From Oscillospiraceae bacterium (GTDB taxonomy: Bacteria; Bacillota; Clostridia; Oscillospirales; Oscillospiraceae): DNA of 5,398 bases. Within the stretch, counting starts at the first letter, position 1, and each line of letters begins with the position of its first letter. A program made the translations under genes and the position numbers. Location of the stretch: assembly GCA_016290695.1 (NCBI GenBank), contig JAEEUX010000178.1, positions 1-5,398 on the forward strand. The letters are read 5' to 3'. The notes below the pieces were generated by a model. It did no database searches and was not told the DNA's origin. It saw only the letters and a program-made list of their open reading frames with translations. This document shows positions 1 to 5,398 of this stretch, one piece after another.

Positions 1-3000
1 TGCCGTCAACGGAAACGCTCGCGTTAATCATCTTGCCGCTGAACGTGGTTATCTTCTTGTCGCCGGAAGTGACGGTAATCTCCGCAACAGCAGCGTTATC
101 GGTGTTGGCGTCGTCGCCGACCTTGTCGCTGATAGCTTCCTTGACCGCCGCATCCTCAACGCTCTTCATCGCGACACTAATTTCAACATTAGCGCCGTCG
201 GCCTGCTTCGCAATCTCAGCAAGAACCTCGTTCGGAACCTCGACGGAACCCTTGTCGGTTGCAATCACAAGCGCCGCGTCGGTGCTGTTGACAATCTCAT
301 TTACCGACGCCTTCGGCAGCTCTACCTTGACTTCCTTCGCGTCGCCCGTAACCTCGGGCGCGATAACAATGGACTCGGCCTTCTTCTCCGCAGCGTTCTT
401 GACAGCGTCGGTCACGGCCTTCGCCTCAACCTTCGCCGCAGCAACGCCCTTAGCGTCCGCCTTCGCCTCGACCTTTACGGTCTCGACGACCTTTCCAGCG
501 ACGGGCGCGGTCTCGGACTTCTCCTCGTCCTTCTTGTCCTTGTCGTCCTTATTCTCGCTGCTTCCGCCGCCCATGTAGGCCGCGGCATCCTCTTCCTTGG
601 TGTAATCGTCGGTGAAGTGCATGATGAACTCGTCGCCGTTTTTCAGATAGAAGTTACTGAGGCCGACGTTCGGGTGCTTGCCGTTAACGGTATACATCCA
701 GCCGGAATTGGCGGTGGTAGTAAATTCTTCCATCCACACGTTCGTTTTCGGGTTCTTGATGCCGGAAATGTAAATCGTGCCATACTGGTTCTCCGAGTTA
801 CCGCGCCATTCGATACCGTTATCATTCAGAATGAGCAGCAAAACATCCTCGGCGCTGATGGTTTCGGCGTTAAAGGTTTCGATGTAATACTTGCCTTCTT
901 CGTCCGGGAGCCACGGGTCGAGATTGTTGTCCATCAGGGTATTTACCTCGCCGAACTCGCCGTCATTGGGCGCGCCGAGCAGCTTAAAGCGGATGGTTAT
1001 CGTCTTCGGTCGAGAACTGCCGCCGCTGCTGCCGGAATTCTGCATAAGCACAAGCAGGCATTTGCTGAGTTTTCCTTCTATAGCCACGCCATACTGTTCA
1101 AGAATAGTTTTCTGATAATCGGAAAAAGCATCGAAGATTGCGCCTAATGCTTCAACCTCTTCGCGGTTTTCTTCTTTGATCAGACGCGGGTCGGGCAGTT
1201 TAATAACGCGGCTATAGAATTTGCCGGTCATAATCTCGCGACTCTCGCCCTCCGGTCTCTCCGCCTCTTCACGCTTGTTCATAGCCGTTTCCACCGCCTT
1301 GTCAAAGGCAGCTTTGGACTTTACATCAAGCGTAGAGACGGTTTTTCCTTCGTCGTAATCGTAGAGCTCCTTATAGAAGGCAATAAGCTTCTCGACTTCT
1401 TTTACGTCGATATTGTCTTCATAATCTTCGCTATCTGTTTTGGGCAGGGTACCAAGCATCTTCTTGAATACATTAATCGGAGTGCCCCAGATAACGTCAG
1501 GACGCATCGTGGTGTCATTTGTTTCATCCGCTACGGCGTCATAAAGGTAGAAATAATACTTTCCGTAATCTTCTTCGCCGTACTCGGGAATCTTGGACAG
1601 ATTCGTCGCGGAGGCGACGCGAGAGCTCAGTTCAGCGCCCGCTTTGCTGAGAAGAGCATCATACTTATCCTCGGACAGTCTGTAGCGATCCCAAACGTTG
1701 CTGCCCTGAAGGATATCGCCGAGGCCGATAATCATATCCTTGACGTAGGCGCGAACAGGCTTCTCAGCCTCGCCCATAAATCTGCCTTTTTCCTCATCCC
1801 AAAGGAATTTTTCAATCTTATCGAGCGGCTTGATTACGCTTCCGTCCTCGTCTTCAACCGTGAAAACGACGTTCGGGTCAACCCCGGCGGAGGCAATAGC
1901 GGAAAGGACGGTACCGATGGTGAAAGCGTTGGTATCAAAGCTTGAATAATAAGCCGCCATACGCCAGAGGCCGGCATAATCGGCTACGTTTCTGCAGCCG
2001 TTCGGATAACCCGGCTTAATCTGAACATTTCTGAGGCTCTCGATATAGGGAACCATGTCCTTCTGCTCCAGGCCGAAGGCGTTATTGAGGACGGCTATTG
2101 TCCAAGCTCTCATATCGAGGTCGTAGCTTCTGCTGACCGCATTCTTTTTCAAGGAATCCTCAAAAAGCGGCTCAATTCCGGCAGCCTTTGCCGCCATATC
2201 GTACCAGATATTGTTTGCCCAGGGCTCGCCGCCATGCTCCTGAAGCTTTTCAACGAAGTTTATTCCGTTGAAATTATAGGGGTTACGCCCAAGCATTACG
2301 AGCGTCATTATATCGCGGGCAGGGAATGTGCTCTGAATATCCAGCGACTGCAAATCCTCGGTGGGGTCAAAGACGTATTTGCCGTTGAAATCCATCGGGA
2401 TAACGTTTCCGTCTTCGTCAAGACCGCTGCCCGCCGCAGCCGCCATGAAGATAGGCCAGATTCCGCCAAAGCTTTTAAGGTTCTTTTGCAAGTCGTAATA
2501 GCCTTCAAGCATCTTTGCTGCCTGAGCTCTGGTTTCCTCCGTTATTGTAAAGTAAGGCACAGAGCCGTCGGGCAGCTTGGTGATGAAATAATAGGTCTTT
2601 TTCGTTATTCCATCGGGCGCTATAACCGTAAGGGTATTCAAAAGCTTGTCGGAGGACAAAACGGGAGTCCCGCTTATGGGCTCTCCGTTCAGCTCCGCCG
2701 AAGCTTTATCCGCGAGAGTATAGGAAAGCTCCGCTTCCTCGCTGTCCTCGCCGAACATAAGATAATAACATGTGTTATCCTCGCTGTAGGGCTCGTCAAG
2801 CTCCGCGCCGCTTACGGTAAGGTCGCTGAGGCTCACATCGCTGTTTTCAAAAACGACCGTGAAAGGATAATCCTTAGTAACCGTGCCGTCAGCGCTCGTT
2901 ACGCGGACGGTAAAGGTGTTGTCGTCGGGCAGGTTGCAAAGGTTAATTCCATAGCAGAAGCCCATTTTTTGGCCTACAACAAGATTGCCTGCTTCATTAT

Positions 3001-4351
3001 CAACTATTTCGATTTTCGCCCTATAGTCGTTTGGCGCAACCGTGATAACAGCGCCCTTTTTATATGAATAAGCAGGATCCTCAGGCTTTAATTTGCTATC
3101 CGCAGGCGCGGAGAAAGCAAAGCCATTTTCAGTGGCAATTATATCACGCTTGACGAAATAATAATATGATTCAATGGTATTTGCCGGGATATAAGCTCCT
3201 ATTGAGCCTTCCTGAAGACCCGCGTCGCTTCCTATTGTTACTTCTTCATCGGATATATCCGCAGCTTCTCCCTCATAGTCGATAACGTAAACTACACTTG
3301 AAAAGCGTTTCCTTCCGTCATCTTTTTTTGAGCTGCTTACAAACCAGTTTTCGTTTTTTTCTACATAAAAGCCGGTTCTGTTGCAGCAGACTTCAACGAC
3401 GTTTATTCCCGGCTTCAATGTGAATACATCGCTGAATTCCGTCGTCTGGTCTAATGACGAGCTAAAATAGCCGCCCACGCGCTTTCCATTAACGTTAAGA
3501 TGACCCTCAAATGCTTCAGCCCACTGTTGATTGTTGCTGGAGTTATTTTGCACGGGCTGATAATCATATTTTACGAAAAGATTATCTATCGTATCGATTC
3601 TTGCCGTCAATAACACAGGTTCTTCCGAAGAAAGGCTCGTCTTGACGACAGTATGTATTCTTTCATTATTCTCAGAAGCCTTTATAAAGCCTCCGACATA
3701 GTATTCGTCATCCAAAAGAGTTCTTGTCCGGGCATCGTAAAGCGATATAGCATCCATATAAGCAGCTTTTTGCTCTATTATGTCCTTATCTATTATAACA
3801 GTTATAATTCTTCCATCGCTCAACTGGAAATATAAGCATTGTGCAGGGGTATAAGAATAATTTTGAATTGGTGGTGCGTCAAAGGGATGAAATGCTTTAT
3901 GTTCATCATCATACGCTTTAAGATATTTTGTTGGACTATTTCTTTTGGGTATTTCTTTTGTTTTTGTCAGATCATATTCATATTCTCCGCTATCCCAGAC
4001 CTTAGTTATGCTGACATCTTCTGGTAGGTTAAATATAAAATGAGCGGTACTTCCGAATGTATCTATTGAGTATATTAAGTCATCATATTTAGTTATTGCA
4101 ATTAGCTTTTTTTCTTTTACAACGCCATTTTCATCGACAGTATCATATTTTATACTGTTACCATAAACTTTAGTCAATAAATCTGCATTTGTATCGTCCG
4201 TCGCAGCCAGCGCCGCATTAGTCGGCAAGAGAGTAAAAACTACGCATATTGCGAGCAGAAGGGCCAGAAAATTTCTGGCCCTTCCCCGCATAACAGAAGA
4301 AACATAATTCGGGGCACTGGTATTCCCCATGCTGTTATTTGCGGTTCTCAT
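1..4351 (-). CDS. Large secreted multidomain surface protein with helical toroid-like and DUF4430 domains (C-terminus cut by window edge)
   Basis: The frame is open for 1450 codons from ATG at 4351 to the left edge, with no stop, so the gene is partial. Residues 1-50 form a signal peptide: basic RGRARN, a hydrophobic core (FLALLLAICVVFTLL), and cleavage near ALA at 47-49. Residues 51-500 are beta-rich and of unrecognised family, including a likely beta-sandwich around 283-330 with adjacent Cys322-Cys323. Residues about 505-592 (LSDLTVSGAEL, ending TKKTYYFIT) match the cadherin-like beta-sandwich style. Residues about 600-830 are helical with repeated Trp/Ala helices (Trp632, 716, 750, 796; FPARDIMTLVMLG at 676), resembling the prenyltransferase/squalene-cyclase alpha/alpha toroid. 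Residues 1052-1103 (KLPDP, then SDYQKTILEQYG) match a helical spacer common in clostridial surface proteins. Residues 1117-1250 look like DUF4430 (GWMYTVNG at 1217-1224, then LKNGDEFIMHF). A Gly/Asp/Lys linker (1261-1290) and two KVEAKA repeats (1293, 1307) lead to a module (1328-1395) often followed by SLH repeats. The protein is probably exported and wall-associated. Its function is unknown; ligand binding or adhesion is inference. ATG at 4291 (Met21) is an alternative start that gives a more typical signal peptide. Confidence 0.92.
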   Translation of the reverse strand, partial: MRTANNSMGNTSAPNYVSSVMRGRARNFLALLLAICVVFTLLPTNAALAATDDTNADLLTKVYGNSIKYDTVDENGVVKEKKLIAITKYDDLIYSIDTFGSTAHFIFNLPEDVSITKVWDSGEYEYDLTKTKEIPKRNSPTKYLKAYDDEHKAFHPFDAPPIQNYSYTPAQCLYFQLSDGRIITVIIDKDIIEQKAAYMDAISLYDARTRTLLDDEYYVGGFIKASENNERIHTVVKTSLSSEEPVLLTARIDTIDNLFVKYDYQPVQNNSSNNQQWAEAFEGHLNVNGKRVGGYFSSSLDQTTEFSDVFTLKPGINVVEVCCNRTGFYVEKNENWFVSSSKKDDGRKRFSSVVYVIDYEGEAADISDEEVTIGSDAGLQEGSIGAYIPANTIESYYYFVKRDIIATENGFAFSAPADSKLKPEDPAYSYKKGAVITVAPNDYRAKIEIVDNEAGNLVVGQKMGFCYGINLCNLPDDNTFTVRVTSADGTVTKDYPFTVVFENSDVSLSDLTVSGAELDEPYSEDNTCYYLMFGEDSEEAELSYTLADKASAELNGEPISGTPVLSSDKLLNTLTVIAPDGITKKTYYFITKLPDGSVPYFTITEETRAQAAKMLEGYYDLQKNLKSFGGIWPIFMAAAAGSGLDEDGNVIPMDFNGKYVFDPTEDLQSLDIQSTFPARDIMTLVMLGRNPYNFNGINFVEKLQEHGGEPWANNIWYDMAAKAAGIEPLFEDSLKKNAVSRSYDLDMRAWTIAVLNNAFGLEQKDMVPYIESLRNVQIKPGYPNGCRNVADYAGLWRMAAYYSSFDTNAFTIGTVLSAIASAGVDPNVVFTVEDEDGSVIKPLDKIEKFLWDEEKGRFMGEAEKPVRAYVKDMIIGLGDILQGSNVWDRYRLSEDKYDALLSKAGAELSSRVASATNLSKIPEYGEEDYGKYYFYLYDAVADETNDTTMRPDVIWGTPINVFKKMLGTLPKTDSEDYEDNIDVKEVEKLIAFYKELYDYDEGKTVSTLDVKSKAAFDKAVETAMNKREEAERPEGESREIMTGKFYSRVIKLPDPRLIKEENREEVEALGAIFDAFSDYQKTILEQYGVAIEGKLSKCLLVLMQNSGSSGGSSRPKTITIRFKLLGAPNDGEFGEVNTLMDNNLDPWLPDEEGKYYIETFNAETISAEDVLLLILNDNGIEWRGNSENQYGTIYISGIKNPKTNVWMEEFTTTANSGWMYTVNGKHPNVGLSNFYLKNGDEFIMHFTDDYTKEEDAAAYMGGGSSENKDDKDKKDEEKSETAPVAGKVVETVKVEAKADAKGVAAAKVEAKAVTDAVKNAAEKKAESIVIAPEVTGDAKEVKVELPKASVNEIVNSTDAALVIATDKGSVEVPNEVLAEIAKQADGANVEISVAMKSVEDAAVKEAISDKVGDDANTDNAAVAEITVTSGDKKITTFSGKMINASVSVDG
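4258..4284 (-). repeat. Perfect 13-base-arm palindrome inside the signal-peptide codons of the large gene
   Basis: Arms 4258-4270 (GAAGGGCCAGAAA) and 4272-4284 (TTTCTGGCCCTTC) are exact reverse complements around a single base. In the mRNA this can fold as a roughly 11-base-pair G/C-rich hairpin with a five-base loop, covering codons 23-32, just after the alternative start Met21. No T-run follows on either strand, so it is not a standard intrinsic terminator. It could pause transcription or lower translation of the large gene relative to the upstream small one. That role is inference; the symmetry is seen directly. Confidence 0.85.
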
Positions 4352-4364
4352 TAGTTAAGCTATA

Positions 4365-5015
4365 TTACCAGTCGAAGGAGCTGGTGTCGAAGCTGAGGGT
4401 GATGTATGCAGAGTAATTGATTTTATACTGATCCATATACTCGCTCTGGGGATATTCAGTCTGGTTGTTGTTGCAATTGGTGACAAAATACTCCCAGGAG
4501 GTTCCTTCATAGTGACCGTGAGTACCATCAGTATAATAGGAAGTTCCGTTGTTGGTGAACTCAACATCATCATAAACGAGAGAATTCAGAACGGAAGCAT
4601 ATGAACCCTCAATAGGCTCAAAGGTGTCGGGGTCAACATTCTGAACCTTCTTCCAGGTGCAGATGCAATCGCCGTACTCGCAATTAGCGCTGTCGCAGCC
4701 GTACTCATCGCACTCGTCGCACTCAACAACACCATAAGAATAGTCCTCAAGGAACTGGTTTACGATGTCCTTGACGGTGATGTCGCCGTCCTTGGTGACT
4801 CTTACCTGGACGAAGCCGTTGGTGATGTCGGTAACGCCAGTAAGATCGCCAATGTTATAGCTCCACGCGCCATCGGGAACAGTTGCGGTCTGAAGCTTGA
4901 CATAAGCGGTCACGGTGTTCTCATACGCAAATGCGTTAGAACTGAGGGCGAATACCATCGCCAGGGCAAGGATGATTGCAGCAACTCTCTTGCTGCGGGT
5001 GATAATGTGAGACAT
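4365..5015 (-). CDS. Small secreted DUF4430-like protein with acidic cysteine-rich insert
   Basis: This is a complete gene of 216 residues. ATG at 5015 is preceded by a strong ribosome binding site, which settles the start. Residues 1-30 are a clear signal peptide: basic TRSKR, core VAAIILALAMVFAL, and cleavage after AFA before Tyr31. There is no lipobox cysteine, so the product is secreted rather than lipid-anchored. The C-terminal half (GTSWEYFVTNC at 171-181, YMDQYKI at 193-199, YITLSFDTSSFDW at 204-216) follows the DUF4430 pattern of a Trp-x-Tyr-x-Val turn and a closing beta-strand pair. This family call is by eye and moderately secure. Between the halves lies an acidic insert with Cys99, 102, 107, 112, 117 and 119, plus a lone Cys181, suggesting disulfides or metal binding. 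The stop is 13 bases before the large DUF4430 gene, so the two are probably cotranscribed and may act together. The ligand is unknown. Confidence 0.93.
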   Translation of the reverse strand: MSHIITRSKRVAAIILALAMVFALSSNAFAYENTVTAYVKLQTATVPDGAWSYNIGDLTGVTDITNGFVQVRVTKDGDITVKDIVNQFLEDYSYGVVECDECDEYGCDSANCEYGDCICTWKKVQNVDPDTFEPIEGSYASVLNSLVYDDVEFTNNGTSYYTDGTHGHYEGTSWEYFVTNCNNNQTEYPQSEYMDQYKINYSAYITLSFDTSSFDW

Positions 5016-5020
5016 TTTAG

Positions 5021-5030
5021 TCTCCTTTCC
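5021..5030 (-). promoter_or_regulatory. Strong Shine-Dalgarno site of the 216-residue gene
   Basis: The minus strand reads GGAAAGGAGA, then five bases (CTAAA), then the ATG at 5015. The close match to the anti-Shine-Dalgarno sequence fixes the start codon and contrasts with the following large gene, which has no comparable site. A short inverted repeat, GGGC at 5042-5045 with GCCC at 5031-5034, sits directly upstream. Confidence 0.9.
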
Positions 5031-5048
5031 GGGCTTCTTAGGCCCAAT

Positions 5049-5077
5049 AAAATATTTTGCCCCGTGTATATATTGAA
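5049..5077 (-). promoter_or_regulatory. Weak candidate promoter for the two-gene unit
   Basis: On the minus strand TTCAAT (5077-5072) and TATTTT (5054-5049) are separated by 17 bases in an A/T-rich patch 34 bases before the start codon. The spacing suits a housekeeping sigma factor, but the boxes match the consensus at only three and four of six positions. This is a guess based on position. The true promoter could lie elsewhere upstream, including among the repeats. Confidence 0.25.
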
Positions 5078-5102
5078 CGGGGGAAGCGGGGCTCCTCCTC
5101 CG

Positions 5103-5137
5103 CCGTTATTATCAAAGCTTGGCTTTTCAAATAACGG
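5103..5137. repeat. Two-tier stem-loop upstream of the small secreted gene
   Basis: CCGTTATT (5103-5110) pairs with AATAACGG (5130-5137), and inside it AAAGC (5114-5118) pairs with GCTTT (5122-5126) around TTG, leaving a three-by-three internal loop. No T-run follows on either strand, so a Rho-independent terminator is unlikely. It lies between the candidate promoter and the double-hairpin repeats and could be an operator, a terminator remnant of an unseen upstream unit, or part of the neighbouring repeat cluster. Confidence 0.6.
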
Positions 5138-5170
5138 TTTAAACACAGTCTTTTGCGAAGGGCGGTGGTA

Positions 5171-5226
5171 CTTTCGCTCCCCTTTCAGGGGAGCTGGCGC
5201 GGGCGCAAGCCCGTGACTGAGAGGTG
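5171..5226 (+). repeat. Double-hairpin intergenic repeat, copy 1
   Basis: Hairpin A is GCTCCCC (5176-5182), a five-base loop, then GGGGAGC (5188-5194). Hairpin B pairs 5198-5204 with 5209-5215 over seven base pairs, including one G-T, closed by a GCAA loop. The copy starts CTTTC and ends ACTGAGAGGT. The layout is shared with two copies to the right that lie in the opposite orientation. Similar elements are, from memory, abundant between genes in Oscillospiraceae-type genomes; that identification is not verified here. Confidence 0.85.
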
Positions 5227-5277
5227 GGTGCCGACCATACATATAGCTGTCAATCGTCAATCGCGGTGCATGCTTGC

Positions 5278-5326
5278 GACCTCTCAGTCAGCTTCGCTGA
5301 CAGCTCCCCTACGAGGGGAGCGAAAG
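5278..5326 (-). repeat. Double-hairpin intergenic repeat, copy 2 (inverted)
   Basis: Read on the minus strand, the copy starts CTTTCGCTCCCC. Hairpin A pairs 5314-5321 with 5303-5310 over eight base pairs. Hairpin B is GTCAGC-GAA-GCTGAC (5301-5287), and the end is ACTGAGAGGTC. The GCGAAGC core is a known, exceptionally stable DNA mini-hairpin. The copy faces copy 1 across a 51-base spacer, so the two together form one large inverted repeat. Hairpin B differs from copy 1 in sequence but still pairs. Confidence 0.85.
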
Positions 5327-5343
5327 GCGCGCCGGGGCAGACG

Positions 5344-5398
5344 ACCCCTCAGTCTCGCGCTTTGCGCGAGCCAGCTCCCCTTATCCAAGGGGAGCGAA
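5344..5398 (-). repeat. Double-hairpin intergenic repeat, copy 3 (inverted, touches window edge)
   Basis: Read on the minus strand from the window edge, hairpin A pairs 5387-5395 with 5374-5382 over nine base pairs. Hairpin B is CTCGCGC-AAA-GCGCGAG (5370-5354), and the end is ACTGAGGGGT. It is oriented like copy 2 and separated from it by 17 bases. Its outer flank is cut by the window edge, so the cluster may continue. Confidence 0.85.

Larger units (their letters stand above)
5016..5398. other. Gene-free upstream region
   Basis: No coding region is credible here. Short open frames in this stretch are built from the hairpin repeats, have no ribosome binding site and encode low-quality, proline-rich products. 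The segment carries the leader and candidate promoter of the two-gene unit (5016-5100), a stem-loop (5103-5137) and the repeat cluster (5171-5398). Between repeat copies 1 and 2 there is a minor tandem GTCAATC doublet (5249-5262). No tRNA, riboswitch or other gene was recognised. Confidence 0.75.

Noticed and set aside
33..3067. Several plus-strand open frames, including ones of 181, 176 and 277 codons
   Set aside because: They lie opposite the continuous 1450-codon minus-strand frame, have no clear ribosome binding sites, and translate to low-complexity Ser/Ala/Thr-rich or patternless sequence that mirrors the codon bias of the real gene.
4258..4284. Intrinsic terminator ending the small gene's transcript
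   Set aside because: No T-run follows the palindrome, and it lies inside codons of a convincing signal peptide in an open frame, so at most partial attenuation is plausible.
4910..5260. A 116-codon minus-strand open frame covering the upstream repeats and the start of the small gene
   Set aside because: It runs through the hairpin repeats and overlaps the well-supported signal peptide of the small gene in another frame, and its product is Pro/Leu-rich with no domain pattern.
5016..5398. Cobalamin riboswitch upstream of the transcobalamin-like genes
   Set aside because: I looked for a B12-box-like core (GCCACTG) and its surrounding folds on both strands and did not see one. This also weakens the cobalamin hypothesis.
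5171..5398. CRISPR array
   Set aside because: The repeats change orientation, are internally palindromic, and have unequal spacers of 51 and 17 bases with no cas gene in view.
5171..5398. Rho-independent terminators formed by the GCTCCCC/GGGGAGC hairpins
   Set aside because: None of the three copies is followed by a T-run on either strand, and the second hairpin and tail are conserved parts of the same repeat.

Overview
The window looks like part of a chromosome from an anaerobic Bacillota (class Clostridia), plausibly a gut member of the Oscillospiraceae or a related family. The grounds are a strong Gram-positive type ribosome binding site (AAGGAGA), exported proteins of the clostridial cell-surface type, and compact double-hairpin intergenic repeats of a kind I associate with these genomes. 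The taxonomic call is an inference from style, not from a marker gene.

Both genes that I can support are on the minus strand, so the window reads from right to left. From 5398 to 5016 there is no gene. This stretch holds three copies of a two-hairpin repeat (5171-5226, 5278-5326, 5344-5398), a separate stem-loop (5103-5137), a weak candidate promoter and a strong ribosome binding site. Next comes a small secreted protein of 216 residues (5015-4365) with a DUF4430-like C-terminal half and an acidic six-cysteine insert. After a gap of only 13 bases, a very large secreted protein starts at 4351 and remains open for 1450 codons to the left edge, so its C-terminus is missing. This gene fills about 80 percent of the window, yet it is easily overlooked because it has no stop codon inside the window. 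The plus-strand open frames are its shadows.

The large protein is a multidomain surface protein. In order it shows a signal peptide, beta-rich N-terminal domains, a cadherin-like beta-sandwich domain, a tryptophan-rich alpha-helical segment resembling an alpha/alpha toroid (prenyltransferase/squalene-cyclase type), further helical spacer modules, a DUF4430 (transcobalamin C-terminal-like) domain, a charged linker, and a module that in clostridial surface proteins often sits just before S-layer homology (SLH) repeats. A helical toroid followed by DUF4430 is the order found in the animal cobalamin carriers transcobalamin and intrinsic factor. The two genes probably form one operon encoding a pair of exported DUF4430 proteins, perhaps for binding a small ligand or for surface attachment. 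The ligand is unknown, and no cobalamin riboswitch is visible.

Other points of interest are a 13-base-arm palindrome inside the signal-peptide codons of the large gene, a two-fold drop in G+C from its C-terminal to its N-terminal end, and paired changes in the stems of the intergenic repeats.
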